Assembly (NCBI GenBank): GCA_013822885.1
Contig: PNLC01000003.1
Span: forward strand, 1-38,568
DNA from: Bradyrhizobium sp.
Lineage (GTDB): Bacteria > Pseudomonadota > Alphaproteobacteria > Rhizobiales > Xanthobacteraceae
DNA: 38,568 nt
Direction of reading: 5' to 3'
Part shown: one piece after another, positions 1 to 9,640 of the stretch
Position numbering within the stretch: the first letter of the stretch is position 1
How the letters are laid out: each line of letters starts with the position of its first letter
Position numbers and translations under genes: made by a program
The notes under the pieces: generated by a model
Database searches by the model: none
The model's input: the letters and a program-made list of their open reading frames with translations, nothing else
Told to the model about the DNA's origin: nothing

Positions 1-614
1 AGGGCGAACTGGTCGCTGGCAGTGCCGCGCAAGCCGACGGTGTTCCAGATGTCGGTCCATTCGACGTCTTCGGCGCGGACCAGCATGGTGCGCTCGAGCG
101 GGACGCCGTCGGCATCGCATCTCGGCGAGCCGTCGGGCGCGAAGATCGGGCAATGCGCGCCGAGCCAGGTCGCATGCCGGCCGCCCGAGGCAAAGGACCA
201 GACGCCGGTAACCCGATATCCACCGTCGCATTCGACGGCGCGGACCCGTGGACCGGGGCCCCAAGCCAGCACCGCCCGCGGATCGCCGAAGATCGCCCGC
301 GCTACCGGGAGGTCGAGATAGGCCGCCGACATCGCGCAGCCGCCGGCCTGGCTGAGACACCAGGCCGTCGATGCATCGGCCTTGGCGATGGTTTCGATGA
401 CGTGGAAGAAGGTGACTGGATCGGTTTCGATCCCGTTGGTCGAGCGAGGCAACAACAGGCGGAACAACTGCGCGTCGTGCAGCCGGCCGAGCAGGGCCGG
501 CGGCAGCCGGCGCGCATCTTCGATGTCGTCGGAAGCCGCCGCGATGTCGGCACGGAGGGCCTCTGCCCGTGCGATCACCGCGCGGTCGCCCGCGAGATCA
601 AGCGGCGCGTTCAA
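1..614 (-). CDS. acyl-CoA dehydrogenase-like flavoprotein, partial (runs off the window edge)
   Basis: Manual minus-strand translation is open: LNAPLDLAGDRAVIARAEALRADIAAASDDIEDARRLPPALLGRLHDAQLFRLLLPRSTNGIETDPVTFFHVIETIAKADASTAWCLSQAGG...VRAVECDGGYRVTGVWSFASGG. This resembles the N-terminal and middle domains of acyl-CoA dehydrogenase/HpaB-DszC-like proteins. Absent from the ORF track; start codon (TTG at 614 or upstream) is uncertain. Confidence 0.75.
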   Translation of the reverse strand, partial: MNAPLDLAGDRAVIARAEALRADIAAASDDIEDARRLPPALLGRLHDAQLFRLLLPRSTNGIETDPVTFFHVIETIAKADASTAWCLSQAGGCAMSAAYLDLPVARAIFGDPRAVLAWGPGPRVRAVECDGGYRVTGVWSFASGGRHATWLGAHCPIFAPDGSPRCDADGVPLERTMLVRAEDVEWTDIWNTVGLRGTASDQFA

Positions 615-957
615 GACCAGTCCCGCCGTACTTTGGTGATCATGTCGTTTCCCCGGGCGGCAGGTATTGTTGAGGGGGGACTTCACCCCGCGTTCCGCCC
701 CGGCGTGAGGCTAACGTGCCGCAGCCGTAAACGGCAAGGCCATGCCGGCGCGAAGCGCGCTTGTGCAGAATCGATCTCGATTGTTGTCCATCCGGCGCGA
801 CGCGCTGCAAAAGGGATTGCCGGCGGGTGGAAAATCTGGTGGACCATCCGACGTCTGGCTTTTCCCGATTGCGATGCGATGCGAGCGCTGCAGCGCACGC
901 GCCGGACATATTTTAAGATTTTGCCGCAAAGTTCTTATTTGACCGGGATCTGACGAG

Positions 958-1212
958 ATGGAAGAAAAGCGCAAGCATCCGCGAACAGAGGTCGAAGAGC
1001 ATGCCTACGTTTCGTCGGGCGGTTCCGTGATGCGCTGTGTCGTGCGCAACATTTCGCAGGAAGGCGCTGCGATCGATGTCGAGAATCCGGCGTTCGTTCC
1101 GCAACGCTTTCGCCTGGTCATGGCCAAGGATTCCTCGATTGTCCACGAATGCCGCGTCGCCTGGATCCAGAAAAACCGACTGGGCCTGACCTTCGTCGAG
1201 CAGGAACCGTGA
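958..1212 (+). CDS. PilZ domain protein
   Basis: 84 aa ORF; EEKRKHPRTEVEEHAYVSSGG...RNISQEGAAIDVENP matches PilZ-type motifs (RxxxR, N-I-S-x-x-G-A). Confidence 0.8.
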   Translation: MEEKRKHPRTEVEEHAYVSSGGSVMRCVVRNISQEGAAIDVENPAFVPQRFRLVMAKDSSIVHECRVAWIQKNRLGLTFVEQEP

Positions 1213-1271
1213 TCCCGTGATCAGGGAGCGTAGTTCGTTCACTCGATCCTCAGTTCGCCGCGCCGCGGTCG

Positions 1272-1952
1272 TTATCTGTTCAGCAACGGCTTGATCCGTT
1301 CTTCGAATTCCTCGAACGAGAGCGCTCCCTGGAGGCGCACGCCGTTGATGAAGAAGGTCGGTGTCGAGGTGACCTTCAATTCCTGCGCCGCGTATTGCTG
1401 ATCGGCGTTGAGCTTGTCGAACTGCGTCTGATCCTTCTCGCAGGTCTCGACGTCCTCGACGCTCATGCCGTGCATTTTGCCGACATAGAACAGCGTGTCC
1501 TTGGTCTGTGCCACCAGGCGGTCCTGTAGCTTGAAAAGCATTTCGACCGCGCCGAGATATTTTTCGGGATCGCTCTTGCCGATGCAACGTGCGAGGATCG
1601 AGGCCGCGGCCGCCTTGATGTCGAGGGGAAACTCGCGGAACACGAAGCGCACCTTGCCGGCATCGATGTATTTCGATCGCAACATCGGAAAGACGTTCTG
1701 TCCGAACGCCGCACAGTGCGGACAGGTCAGCGACGAGTATTCGGTAATTGTCACCGGTGCATTTTCTGGCCCGATCGAAATCTCGGGCAAGGACACCGGC
1801 CTTGCGACTGCGGCAGCAATGGCGGACTGCGCGATCGCTGAGCTCGCCAGCGGCGAACATGTGAGGGCGAGGAGGGCTGCGAAGGCGATGTGGCGATAGG
1901 CGTTCAACGTATGCTCCGAACGGAACGTCGGGAGCTGGCGCATTGCCAACAT
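1272..1952 (-). CDS. DsbA-family thiol:disulfide interchange protein
   Basis: Signal peptide, CPHC active site (SSLTCPHCAAFG), and cis-Pro region TSTPTFFINGVRLQGA. True start may be downstream of the ORF start. Confidence 0.85.
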   Translation of the reverse strand: MLAMRQLPTFRSEHTLNAYRHIAFAALLALTCSPLASSAIAQSAIAAAVARPVSLPEISIGPENAPVTITEYSSLTCPHCAAFGQNVFPMLRSKYIDAGKVRFVFREFPLDIKAAAASILARCIGKSDPEKYLGAVEMLFKLQDRLVAQTKDTLFYVGKMHGMSVEDVETCEKDQTQFDKLNADQQYAAQELKVTSTPTFFINGVRLQGALSFEEFEERIKPLLNR

Positions 1953-2015
1953 CGCGAGGTGTCCGTAATTTTACGGGTTTGGCCGACGGAATAGCGTCCG
2001 TCGAACGGATCGTGG

Positions 2016-3179
2016 TTGCTCAGGTTGCCGCGATCGGAGTTGACCGGACGTTTATTGCAATACAATCATGGGGATGAGGAGAATGGAAGTGCGGGGAAGA
2101 GAGTGCAAACAGATCCATTCATAGACGATATCTATGAAGCGGCAGTGGTTCCGGAGAAATGGCAGGCGATACTCGATCGTTTAGCGGTAGTGGCGGATGC
2201 CGAAGGTACGTTGCTTTTTGCCGCATGCCCCGGGGAGCCCCGGTGGCTTGCGTCGGAGGCGATCCAAGAGGCGATGAAAGCGTGGATCGGCAGCAAATGG
2301 TATCTCGATAATCCGCGAGGGCAGCGTCTTGTCCCGCGCGAGGATCCGAGGTTTCTGACGGACCTCGATGCGATGACGACCGAGGAGATCAACGCCTCGG
2401 ACTTCTACACCGAATTGCTGCGGCCGCGCGGTCTTGGCTGGTGCGTCGGCACATCGATCCGCTCGCCCGCCGGGGACACCCTGGTGTTTTCTATCGAGAA
2501 GGCTCACGCAAAAGGGCCGGTGCCCCGGGCGGTCGCCGAGCAACTCGACGGCCTGCGGCCGCATCTTGCCCGGGCATCGCTGCTTTCGGGACGGCTCGGG
2601 CTGGACCGGGCGAAATCCACGGTTGCAACGCTGGAGGCGATCGGCCTTCCGGCTGCGGCGCTGGCACCGGATGGCCGCGTGGTCTCTGCCAATGCCGGAT
2701 TTCTTGCCTGCGAGCCGCGTATCCGGATCGGCGCGGGCAACATGATCGAGCTTGCATCGGCTCCGGCGCAGACGCTTCTGATCGAAGCAATCTCGAACAC
2801 AGCAATTGCGTCCGGCCGGATCGGAAAATCGATTCCGGTCCGGGCCGCAGGGGGAGAAGCTGCCTTTGTCGCGCACGTTGTGCCGCTGCGGGGCGGGGCC
2901 CTCGACGTTTTCGCGGGCGCGCTGTCGATTGTCTTCACGACGTCGATGACACCGAGCGCAAGCCCCGCACCGTCATTACTGCAGGCGCTGTTCGATTTGA
3001 CGCCTGCCGAGGCACGAACTGCCGGTCAGATCACCGAAGGAAAATCGATCGAACAAATTTCGTTCGAGAGCGGGATCTCCCATAATACGATTCGAACGCA
3101 TCTGAAATCGGTGTTCCAGAAAACCGGCGTGGAGCGGCAGGCGGAGCTCGTCAGTCTGCTCAGCATATCCTTGAGATGA
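2016..3179 (+). CDS. LuxR-type helix-turn-helix transcriptional regulator
   Basis: C-terminal HTH: LFDLTPAEARTAGQITEGKSIEQISFESGISHNTIRTHLKSVFQKTGVERQAELVSLL. Start may be downstream (near 2100). Confidence 0.8.
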   Translation: MLRLPRSELTGRLLQYNHGDEENGSAGKRVQTDPFIDDIYEAAVVPEKWQAILDRLAVVADAEGTLLFAACPGEPRWLASEAIQEAMKAWIGSKWYLDNPRGQRLVPREDPRFLTDLDAMTTEEINASDFYTELLRPRGLGWCVGTSIRSPAGDTLVFSIEKAHAKGPVPRAVAEQLDGLRPHLARASLLSGRLGLDRAKSTVATLEAIGLPAAALAPDGRVVSANAGFLACEPRIRIGAGNMIELASAPAQTLLIEAISNTAIASGRIGKSIPVRAAGGEAAFVAHVVPLRGGALDVFAGALSIVFTTSMTPSASPAPSLLQALFDLTPAEARTAGQITEGKSIEQISFESGISHNTIRTHLKSVFQKTGVERQAELVSLLSISLR

Positions 3180-3239
3180 CTCGCTGAATGCGTCCCTGAC
3201 TTCCCTTGTCGCTGGCCGCGCGCAATGGTTTGATGCAGC

Positions 3240-4565
3240 ATGACGCCCCGCACGGCGTCAAAGCGGACCCGTCGTCTGCTCCCCGACAAGCAAGAGAACG
3301 CCATGACCAAACACACGGCGCTGGTGAGCGAAACGCAGACGATGGATGCCATGTTGCGCGCACGGGCCGCGCGGGTCGTTCCCGGCGGCATGTGGGGTCA
3401 TCTGAATGCCGCACGGCTTCCGGAAGGTTATCCGCAGTTTTTCGCATCCGCGGAAGGTTGCCGGGTGCGCGACGTCGACGGGCGCGAGTATGTCGACTTC
3501 ATGTGCAGCTGGGGGCCCGTGCTGCTCGGTCATCGGCATCCCGTAGTTCAGGCGGCGGCCGAAGCGCAGGCCGCCAGCGGAGATTGCCTCAACGGTCCCG
3601 GCGAAGTCATGGTGGAGCTTGCCGAGGATTTTGTCGCCATGGTGCCGCACGCGGACTGGGCGATGTTTCAAAAGAACGGCGGCGATGCAACGACGGGATG
3701 CGTGACGATCGCCCGCGCTGGCACCGGGCGGCGCAAGGTGCTGGTCGCGCGCGGCAGCTATCACGGCGCGCTGCCATGGTGTTCGCCGAGCGTTGCGGGT
3801 GTGACGACCGAGGATCGCGCGCACCTCCTGCACTTCGAATATAACGACGTCGAGAGCCTGCAGGCGGCGGTCAATGAAGCAGGCAAGGATCTCGCCGCGA
3901 TCCTGGTGACGGCTTTCCGCCACGACATGGGACGCGATCTCGAGCTGCCAACCCGGGAATTTGCGCATGCCGCACGCGCGGCCTGCGATGCCGCCGCCGC
4001 CGCGCTGATCATCGATGAGGTGCGGACCGGCCTGCGCCTCGATACCAGGGGAAGCTGGGAGGCGCTTGGCGTTCGTCCGGACCTGTGCGCCTGGAGCAAG
4101 GCGATCGCCAACGGATATGCGCTGGCGGCTATAACGGGCAATGATCGTTTTCGCGAAGCCGCCACCAAGGTGTTCATGACCGGTTCGTTCTGGTGCGGCG
4201 CGGTGGCGATGGCGGCTTCCCGTGCCACGCTCAGGATCGCGCGCGTGACCGATGTGCCCGGGCACATTCGCGCGATGGGCATGCGGTTACGCGAGGGGCT
4301 GGCTTTGCTGGCAAGCCAGAACGGCATCGCGATCCGCCAGAGCGGCCCGCCGCAGATGCCGCTGATGCTGTTCGACGCTGACCCTGACGCGGCAAAGGGC
4401 CGAGCGTTCTGCTCCGCGGCGCTACGCCATGGCGCCTTCTTTCATCCGCAGCACAACATGTTCCTGTCAGCGGCCCATCAGGCTGCAGATATCGACGAGG
4501 CTCTGGAAGCGGCATCGCATGGATTCAAGGCCGTCCTTGACCTGAACAGCAGGGCCGGGCGGTAA
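3240..4565 (+). CDS. class-III aminotransferase (glutamate-1-semialdehyde aminomutase-like)
   Basis: GREYVDFMCSWGPVLLGHRHPVV, QKNGGDATTGCVTIARAGTGRRKVLVARGSYHG, LIIDEVRTGLR, and PLP-Lys region DLCAWSKAIANGYALAAITGN. Start probably at 3303. Confidence 0.85.
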   Translation: MTPRTASKRTRRLLPDKQENAMTKHTALVSETQTMDAMLRARAARVVPGGMWGHLNAARLPEGYPQFFASAEGCRVRDVDGREYVDFMCSWGPVLLGHRHPVVQAAAEAQAASGDCLNGPGEVMVELAEDFVAMVPHADWAMFQKNGGDATTGCVTIARAGTGRRKVLVARGSYHGALPWCSPSVAGVTTEDRAHLLHFEYNDVESLQAAVNEAGKDLAAILVTAFRHDMGRDLELPTREFAHAARAACDAAAAALIIDEVRTGLRLDTRGSWEALGVRPDLCAWSKAIANGYALAAITGNDRFREAATKVFMTGSFWCGAVAMAASRATLRIARVTDVPGHIRAMGMRLREGLALLASQNGIAIRQSGPPQMPLMLFDADPDAAKGRAFCSAALRHGAFFHPQHNMFLSAAHQAADIDEALEAASHGFKAVLDLNSRAGR

Positions 4566-4655
4566 GGATCCGCGTTGTCCATTCAAAGATGAGCGTCAGC
4601 TTGACCAACGGATCGCTTTGGAGTTGCATCGTGTCTGGATGCTTCGGGCGCGACC

Positions 4656-4967
4656 ATGGCCAAAACGATTACACTCAGTGCAGGCCTCACCTGGCCCGAC
4701 GTAAAGAACGATTTCATCCTTCGACACGACGGGCTTGCCATCGGCCGGATACGGCAGGATGGAGGCACCTGGAAGTGGCAGATCACCATGCCAATGACAA
4801 TGCCGCTCTGGGCCCACGGGACCGCCGATAGCCTCGAGGAATCGAAGAGGGCCTTCGCCGCAGCCTGGGGAAGGCTCCTGAACGAAACCAGCGAGGAACG
4901 TCTCGAACGCGCATGGGAACTGGAGCGTGCGGTAGAGGCGCGGCAACAGCGACGGGATGCCCGCTAG
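4656..4967 (+). CDS. hypothetical protein
   Basis: 103 aa ORF with normal composition; no family recognised. Confidence 0.5.
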   Translation: MAKTITLSAGLTWPDVKNDFILRHDGLAIGRIRQDGGTWKWQITMPMTMPLWAHGTADSLEESKRAFAAAWGRLLNETSEERLERAWELERAVEARQQRRDAR

Positions 4968-5386
4968 ATCTTTTGCTGTGCGCCTACGTCAGTGACGATC
5001 ACAGTGATTTTCTGGATCTCAGTGCGGCCGCCGACGAACTTCACTTCGATGGTCAGAAAGTCATTGCCGACGAAATCCGGAGGCGACTTATAGAAGGCGA
5101 CATAGGCCGGTACTTCCAGTGCAAGGCAGGCCTTGTAGTTGGTGGCCTTTACCCTCCCGCTCTTCAGCACGACCTTTCCTGAAGCCGGCGGACTGACTAA
5201 CCGAATTGTCGGTAGTGGCCCAGATGTGCAGTCGGGCCGAACGTTGATGTAGACACCGATCCGTGTGTCCTTGTTCGGGAAGGATTTTACCGATCGTTCG
5301 ACGACTTGGGATTGTCCCTCTGCACTCGCACCGGTTGTGGTTGCGGCCAGAACTAGCGCGACAATGGAACCAACTACCTTCATCAA
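4964..5386 (-). CDS. hypothetical secreted protein
   Basis: 140 aa ORF with N-terminal signal sequence (MMKVVGSIVALVLAATTTGASAEG). Confidence 0.6.
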   Translation of the reverse strand: MMKVVGSIVALVLAATTTGASAEGQSQVVERSVKSFPNKDTRIGVYINVRPDCTSGPLPTIRLVSPPASGKVVLKSGRVKATNYKACLALEVPAYVAFYKSPPDFVGNDFLTIEVKFVGGRTEIQKITVIVTDVGAQQKI

Positions 5387-5883
5387 GGGTCCTTCGGCCG
5401 CCAGCGAAGTTGGCGAACCCGAGGCAAGTCGCTCATTTCAAAGCCTTTTTCAAGGCGCGCGGCAGTGGTTCGAATTTACCACAGACCAGGTAAAAAGCAC
5501 GACTTAACCAGTTGATTTTGTTGGCCGCAGCTTCGGTTAAACCAAGTTTGGCGAAGCGAGCATAAGAACCGTCTCTAGCTCTATTTGGGTCGCAACCGTT
5601 AGATAAGTGTTTGGAAGGATACGCCTTTTTGCTATATTGAAAGAGTACAACGACGAGCCGTCGCCTCGACGTCGCTGATCGATGAGCCAAGGATCTCTCC
5701 GGCTGTTGCGAGGCGAGCGTTCTCGATCGATCATATTTTTCTGCTTTCGACTGACGACCCTGCGGTCGCTCCCTGTGCGGTCATCAGGCAACGCGCAACA
5801 TCGCACTTGCGTTGGCCTTGCTGGATTTGGCTCGGTCGAGGAGTTAGGGTTCGGAGCGGGCGCCTTTTCAAGGAGGTTCGACC

Positions 5884-6132
5884 ATGACGCGACACCTTGT
5901 TTTCGCGATCACTCTGATAGCCGCCGGATTGTTTCTGAACGCTCCGGGAGCAGCACAGCAATGGCGATGTGAGGACCGAGGCGCAAATTGCCTGGGCAGA
6001 TGTACCGACCGGGCAGGAGGGGCAGGCGACTGGGGTGCCCGTCAGAGCCATTGTGTGCGCTGCGACCGGCGGCTGATCAAATGCGTGAGCAACGCGACCG
6101 TCCGTCTGACCCGGCATTCGGCCGCACCCTAG
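5884..6132 (+). CDS. small secreted Cys-rich hypothetical protein
   Basis: 82 aa; signal peptide (MTRHLVFAITLIAAGLFLNAPGAAQQ), six Cys, SD-like aaggagg upstream. Confidence 0.55.
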   Translation: MTRHLVFAITLIAAGLFLNAPGAAQQWRCEDRGANCLGRCTDRAGGAGDWGARQSHCVRCDRRLIKCVSNATVRLTRHSAAP

Positions 6133-6324
6133 CTAGTCGGATCACAAGCAGCGCCAAGCCCGACGTTATCTGTTCAAGAATTTCGAAACGCAATCGAGAC
6201 GCAATACAGAACAAACAGAAGCCCCAGGCCGCGCACGCCGCTGCACTTTCTTAACCGCTGCTCTGTATCTTGACAGTAATCGCGGATTGCTCCCAAGGCC
6301 CGCGAGATTTTTGTAACCGCGTAG

Positions 6325-6354
6325 GAAGCCCGTCGACTCAACCCGGCGGGCTTC
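6325..6354 (+). terminator. terminator-like hairpin
   Basis: Perfect 8-bp inverted repeat GAAGCCCG...CGGGCTTC (14-nt loop) followed by TTT. Confidence 0.4.
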
Positions 6355-6685
6355 TTTGGCTATGGGAACGGTTTGACTGCTTCGCAGTTGTCTTCGCGGC
6401 GACGGAATCTTGCGAGGAGCTGGACAGTCCCGGCATCAGGCCATGCGGCGTAACGCCCGCGTGGCCTTTGTCTTGTGGGGGGCGGGGCCGCCTCGAGGGC
6501 ACGAAGCGACCCCTGATCGCACAGTACGCAGGCCATACTGGGGGCGGCCAATCTGCGCGACTGCGGCCACGCTAGGCTTGTTTGAGCCGTCCGCAACGAA
6601 AGTCGCGCATTAAGCTTGATGTCCGCCATGGAGGTTAATTCTGGAACCGGCCTCCGACATGCCTCATTCGGACCACGGTAAACGC

Positions 6686-6717
6686 GAAAGCCCCGCCTTG
6701 GGGGGAGCGGGGCTTTC
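6686..6717 (-). terminator. strong GC hairpin, terminator-like
   Basis: Perfect 11-bp inverted repeat GAAAGCCCCGC / GCGGGGCTTTC with 10-nt loop; intrinsic-terminator-like though the T tract is short. Confidence 0.5.
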
Positions 6718-6719
6718 AA

Positions 6720-6767
6720 TGTGGGCTTGCGAGGCTTGGGGAACCTCGGATGTAAGTCCGGCCCACC
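6720..6767 (-). ncRNA. candidate structured RNA: three-way junction followed by terminator-like hairpin
   Basis: Minus strand folds as GTGGGC[CGGA-cttaca-TCCG]A[GAGG-ttccccaag-CCTC]GCAA GCCCAC, directly preceding the 6686-6717 hairpin. Confidence 0.35.
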
Positions 6768-6877
6768 GCTCAAAGGTTCAACGAGCAGCAGGTCGGAGAC
6801 ATGAATTATTTGCTTAAGGCCGGACAGACGGCCGCTCGCAGCGCGCGCACTACCTTGCGCAATGGTCGCCAACCTGC

Positions 6878-7111
6878 CTAGTCGGTCCAGATGCGCTCGC
6901 CGCACCGGCATTCGAACATGTGGATGACAGCCCCCGTGTCGGAAATAACCACTGCCCTGACATGCCGGAGTTTTTCGTCGCAGAAGCGGCAGGTCTTGGT
7001 GGCCTGGTCCACGACGGTCGCAATCTTCTCGGCACGAAATAGCTCCATGGCGCTCCCCTCAAACGGCAAGGCAGGATCGTGCATTGGGGACGGGTAAAAG
7101 TGGTAATCCAT
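6878..7111 (-). CDS. small hypothetical protein, possible metal-binding
   Basis: 77 aa; CRFCDEK...FECRCGERIW pair of Cys motifs. Confidence 0.6.
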   Translation of the reverse strand: MDYHFYPSPMHDPALPFEGSAMELFRAEKIATVVDQATKTCRFCDEKLRHVRAVVISDTGAVIHMFECRCGERIWTD

Positions 7112-7548
7112 CGGCCGTTTAGGGCCACTTTTAAGGCGATGACGATAAGTACGAACGGGATCAGCACAGCGGCAGTACTGATCCGCATCGTGGATACGTA
7201 TCCCTCGTCACGAAAAAATAAATAATATCAAATCGTTAGGCGGAGTGTTGGCGGAAGGGGTGGGATATCAATCAATGCAAGAAACCTTTGTGCTGCAGTC
7301 ATTTCAAAGATGCACGCCGCACAAGGGTACGGCTCAGGGTACGGGCAGGCGAGATCGACGGGAAACGGGGGCAGCGTGCGCCCATTCGGACCCGGCGCTA
7401 CCACGTAGCCCGGCGGGCGAACGCCTCTCAGCGACCGCTCCAGCCCCACCCGATGAGAGCTGGCGGCCCGCACCTGACCCGGTCTGGGCTGCCGGGCAAA
7501 TCGTGACTGACCACGAATTTCATATTTTGAGCGGGTGGCGCTACGCTT

Positions 7549-7776
7549 TTAACTGCAAGAAGTCACGGGGTGGTGCGCCCCGTTAAACGGGCCAACGAAG
7601 ACCTTCTGTCCCTTTTTGCACTGTCCCCGGCAGACATTGGCCGCCTCGGTGCATTTCTTAATGTCGCCCATCGGATCATGCGTGACCGTCTTGCTGCTAA
7701 TGCAGGTCTGTCGCCACTGGGTGCGATTATCAGCAAATGCACCGGAGCTGGGCAGCAGAAAGCTCGCCACCGCCAA
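7549..7776 (-). CDS. small secreted Cys-containing hypothetical protein
   Basis: 75 aa; hydrophobic N-terminus ending in AFA, several Cys; TTG start. Confidence 0.45.
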   Translation of the reverse strand: MAVASFLLPSSGAFADNRTQWRQTCISSKTVTHDPMGDIKKCTEAANVCRGQCKKGQKVFVGPFNGAHHPVTSCS

Positions 7777-8118
7777 AGCATTTCAGTTTCCCCCTTCCGA
7801 CTAACCGACGCAGCCACCCTGACCGCTTTACCGGCGCGACGCTATGGGTAAAGGCTTCGGCAGCAACGAAGTTCGCCTCCCTCCGCCTTGCGCTAAATGA
7901 CGCTGCACTGCCAAGGATCGCATTGCGGCTTCGTCGGTGATCGAAGCCGATGTTGAACCGCTTCATGACCCGTCCCGAGCCCGGCGTCTTGGAGGGCCGC
8001 CGGGATGCGAAAACATGAACTGGTAAAGGAATGAGGGTATCGAACAGGGAAAAAGCGGCAACGTCTGCACTGTGGCGTGCGTAACCTGAGTTTCGTCGTA
8101 AGCCGAGATGACGAGGAC

Positions 8119-8296
8119 CTATTGCATTAAGCGGCGCGGCACTAAGGTCGCTATAAAGCGGCTTGCCTGCCACAGCTGGACTAGCGTGCGTCCCGAAGAG
8201 AGTCGTTCGGCTTGTTGCAGGGCATCGGCGTCATCGACCTATGCGCTCCAGAACAACGCCGTCGGGTCCTAGGAAATAGATGCTGTACTCTTGCAT
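8119..8296 (-). pseudogene. frameshifted small hypothetical gene
   Basis: ATG at 8296 gives MQEYSIYFLGPDGVVLERIGR*; the next frame continues VDDADALQQAERLSSGRTLVQLWQASRFIATLVPRRLMQ*, which reads as the rest of the protein. Confidence 0.5.
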
Positions 8297-8742
8297 GCGC
8301 GACCAGCCCGAATGGGTTCAAAAGTTAGCCCGGAGCGGTCCGTCAGGCACGATCGCTCGTGTCTGTTTATCAGGCTGGGCCCGAACTTTCTACACTCGGG
8401 TCTGGCGATGCCTTCCTACGGCGGGCTGAATTCTTCGGATCAGCCGCGAGGACTTTGCATTCCGCCGCAAACGCTTTGCATTGTTCAGCTTTGGACATTT
8501 TGCCCTTTCAAACTAGAAAGAGAGAAGCGCGACGGCGGCCAGTACGACCGGCAACATTCCGAGCACCACCAATGCAAAAGCGAACAAGTCGACTTTCCCC
8601 ATCGGGAAAACTTAGCCACGGGACATGTCCTCGCCCAGCTTAAAGTGCACGCGCCAGCCACATGGGGACCATGCTTGCATGAAGGTTTGATGGGGCGAGC
8701 TGCGACATTAATTCTTACGCAGAGTCGCAAACCGAACCGACG

Positions 8743-9189
8743 TTGCCACTTTTTTCCTGTTTAAATGTTCTGGTTTGCAGCACTAAGTTCATATTTGCGC
8801 ATCGCCTGGCGGTCCCTCCAAGACGCCGGGCTTTGCGCATGCCCAACGTTCGAGCCAAAGTGCTTGGCGTTCGCCGAGGCGCTGAAGCTCTCGTTTGCCC
8901 GATCAAAGCGGACGGCAGGATCCTTCGCGTCGCAATGAAGAAGCAGCCGACGCTCGACTTCATACAGCAGGCGGTCGGCGGCTCTATTGAAATGGTCCCG
9001 CACTTCATCAAGTACGAAGGACGGCCAGTCACGGTTGTTTACGCCAACGAGGAGGCCCGGCGGATGACCTTGAAATTCAACACGCTCGGAACGCAGGCGT
9101 GGTTGTTGTGCCTCCATGGCGGGCTGAAAGGGTATCGGCCCCAGCTCTTTGGCGATATACTCATCGTTATGCGAACGCTCAACGCTTAG
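8743..9189 (+). CDS. DUF3846-like hypothetical protein
   Basis: PTLDFIQQAVGGSIEMVPHFIKYEGRPVTVVYANEEARRMTLKFNTLGTQAW resembles the DUF3846 domain; start uncertain (probably downstream). Confidence 0.55.
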   Translation: MPLFSCLNVLVCSTKFIFAHRLAVPPRRRALRMPNVRAKVLGVRRGAEALVCPIKADGRILRVAMKKQPTLDFIQQAVGGSIEMVPHFIKYEGRPVTVVYANEEARRMTLKFNTLGTQAWLLCLHGGLKGYRPQLFGDILIVMRTLNA

Positions 9190-9217
9190 CGCCACCGATC
9201 CTTTTGTAGGTCGGCTT

Positions 9218-9640
9218 TCACCGCCTGGCTTGTGGCCTCCCACCTAGCTGCCCCTTAGTTGGGTGTAGCCGATCGCGATAGGCTTCGATCTTTTCGACGC
9301 TGGTCTGAACCATGGCCTCCACTTCGAAGATTTTCTGGTCGTCAGGGAATAGCTTCGCATGCACCTCGATTAGCTGTGACATCAGGTGGCGAGCCTCGGC
9401 GAGCAGATCAACGGCCCTGTCGAACTTAGCGACCGTGAGTGGCGAATATGGAATGCCTGGCTCGGCTCCATCCTGCATTGCCGCTTTCGCTTCCTCCGCT
9501 GCCGCGCAGGCTTTGCCGTTGATGTCTGCGAACCTTTGGCTAAGCCGCCTCCATTCGTGAATGATACCGGTCACGTCCCGATCTCCTGCGTGTCGGCATT
9601 GAAGGCGGCGCACTCGGCCACCTTCCTTGACGTAGATCAA
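9218..9640 (-). CDS. hypothetical protein
   Basis: 140 aa ORF with coiled/helical composition; the annotated TTG start overlaps a FixK-like box, so the true start is probably downstream (near 9574). Confidence 0.5.
   Translation of the reverse strand: MIYVKEGGRVRRLQCRHAGDRDVTGIIHEWRRLSQRFADINGKACAAAEEAKAAMQDGAEPGIPYSPLTVAKFDRAVDLLAEARHLMSQLIEVHAKLFPDDQKIFEVEAMVQTSVEKIEAYRDRLHPTKGQLGGRPQARR
9627..9640. promoter_or_regulatory. FixK/FNR-like box
   Basis: TTGACGTAGATCAA fits TTG(A/C)-N6-(T/G)CAA. Confidence 0.6.

Noticed and set aside
153-953. 266-aa plus-strand ORF
   Set aside because: Opposite to the acyl-CoA-dehydrogenase-like frame and composition is shadow-like.
913-1860. 315-aa minus ORF overlapping the DsbA-like gene
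   Set aside because: Alternative frame of the DsbA-like CDS and antisense of the PilZ CDS; no domain.
3258-4265. 335-aa minus ORF opposite the aminotransferase
   Set aside because: Shadow ORF; the aminotransferase has PLP-site motifs.
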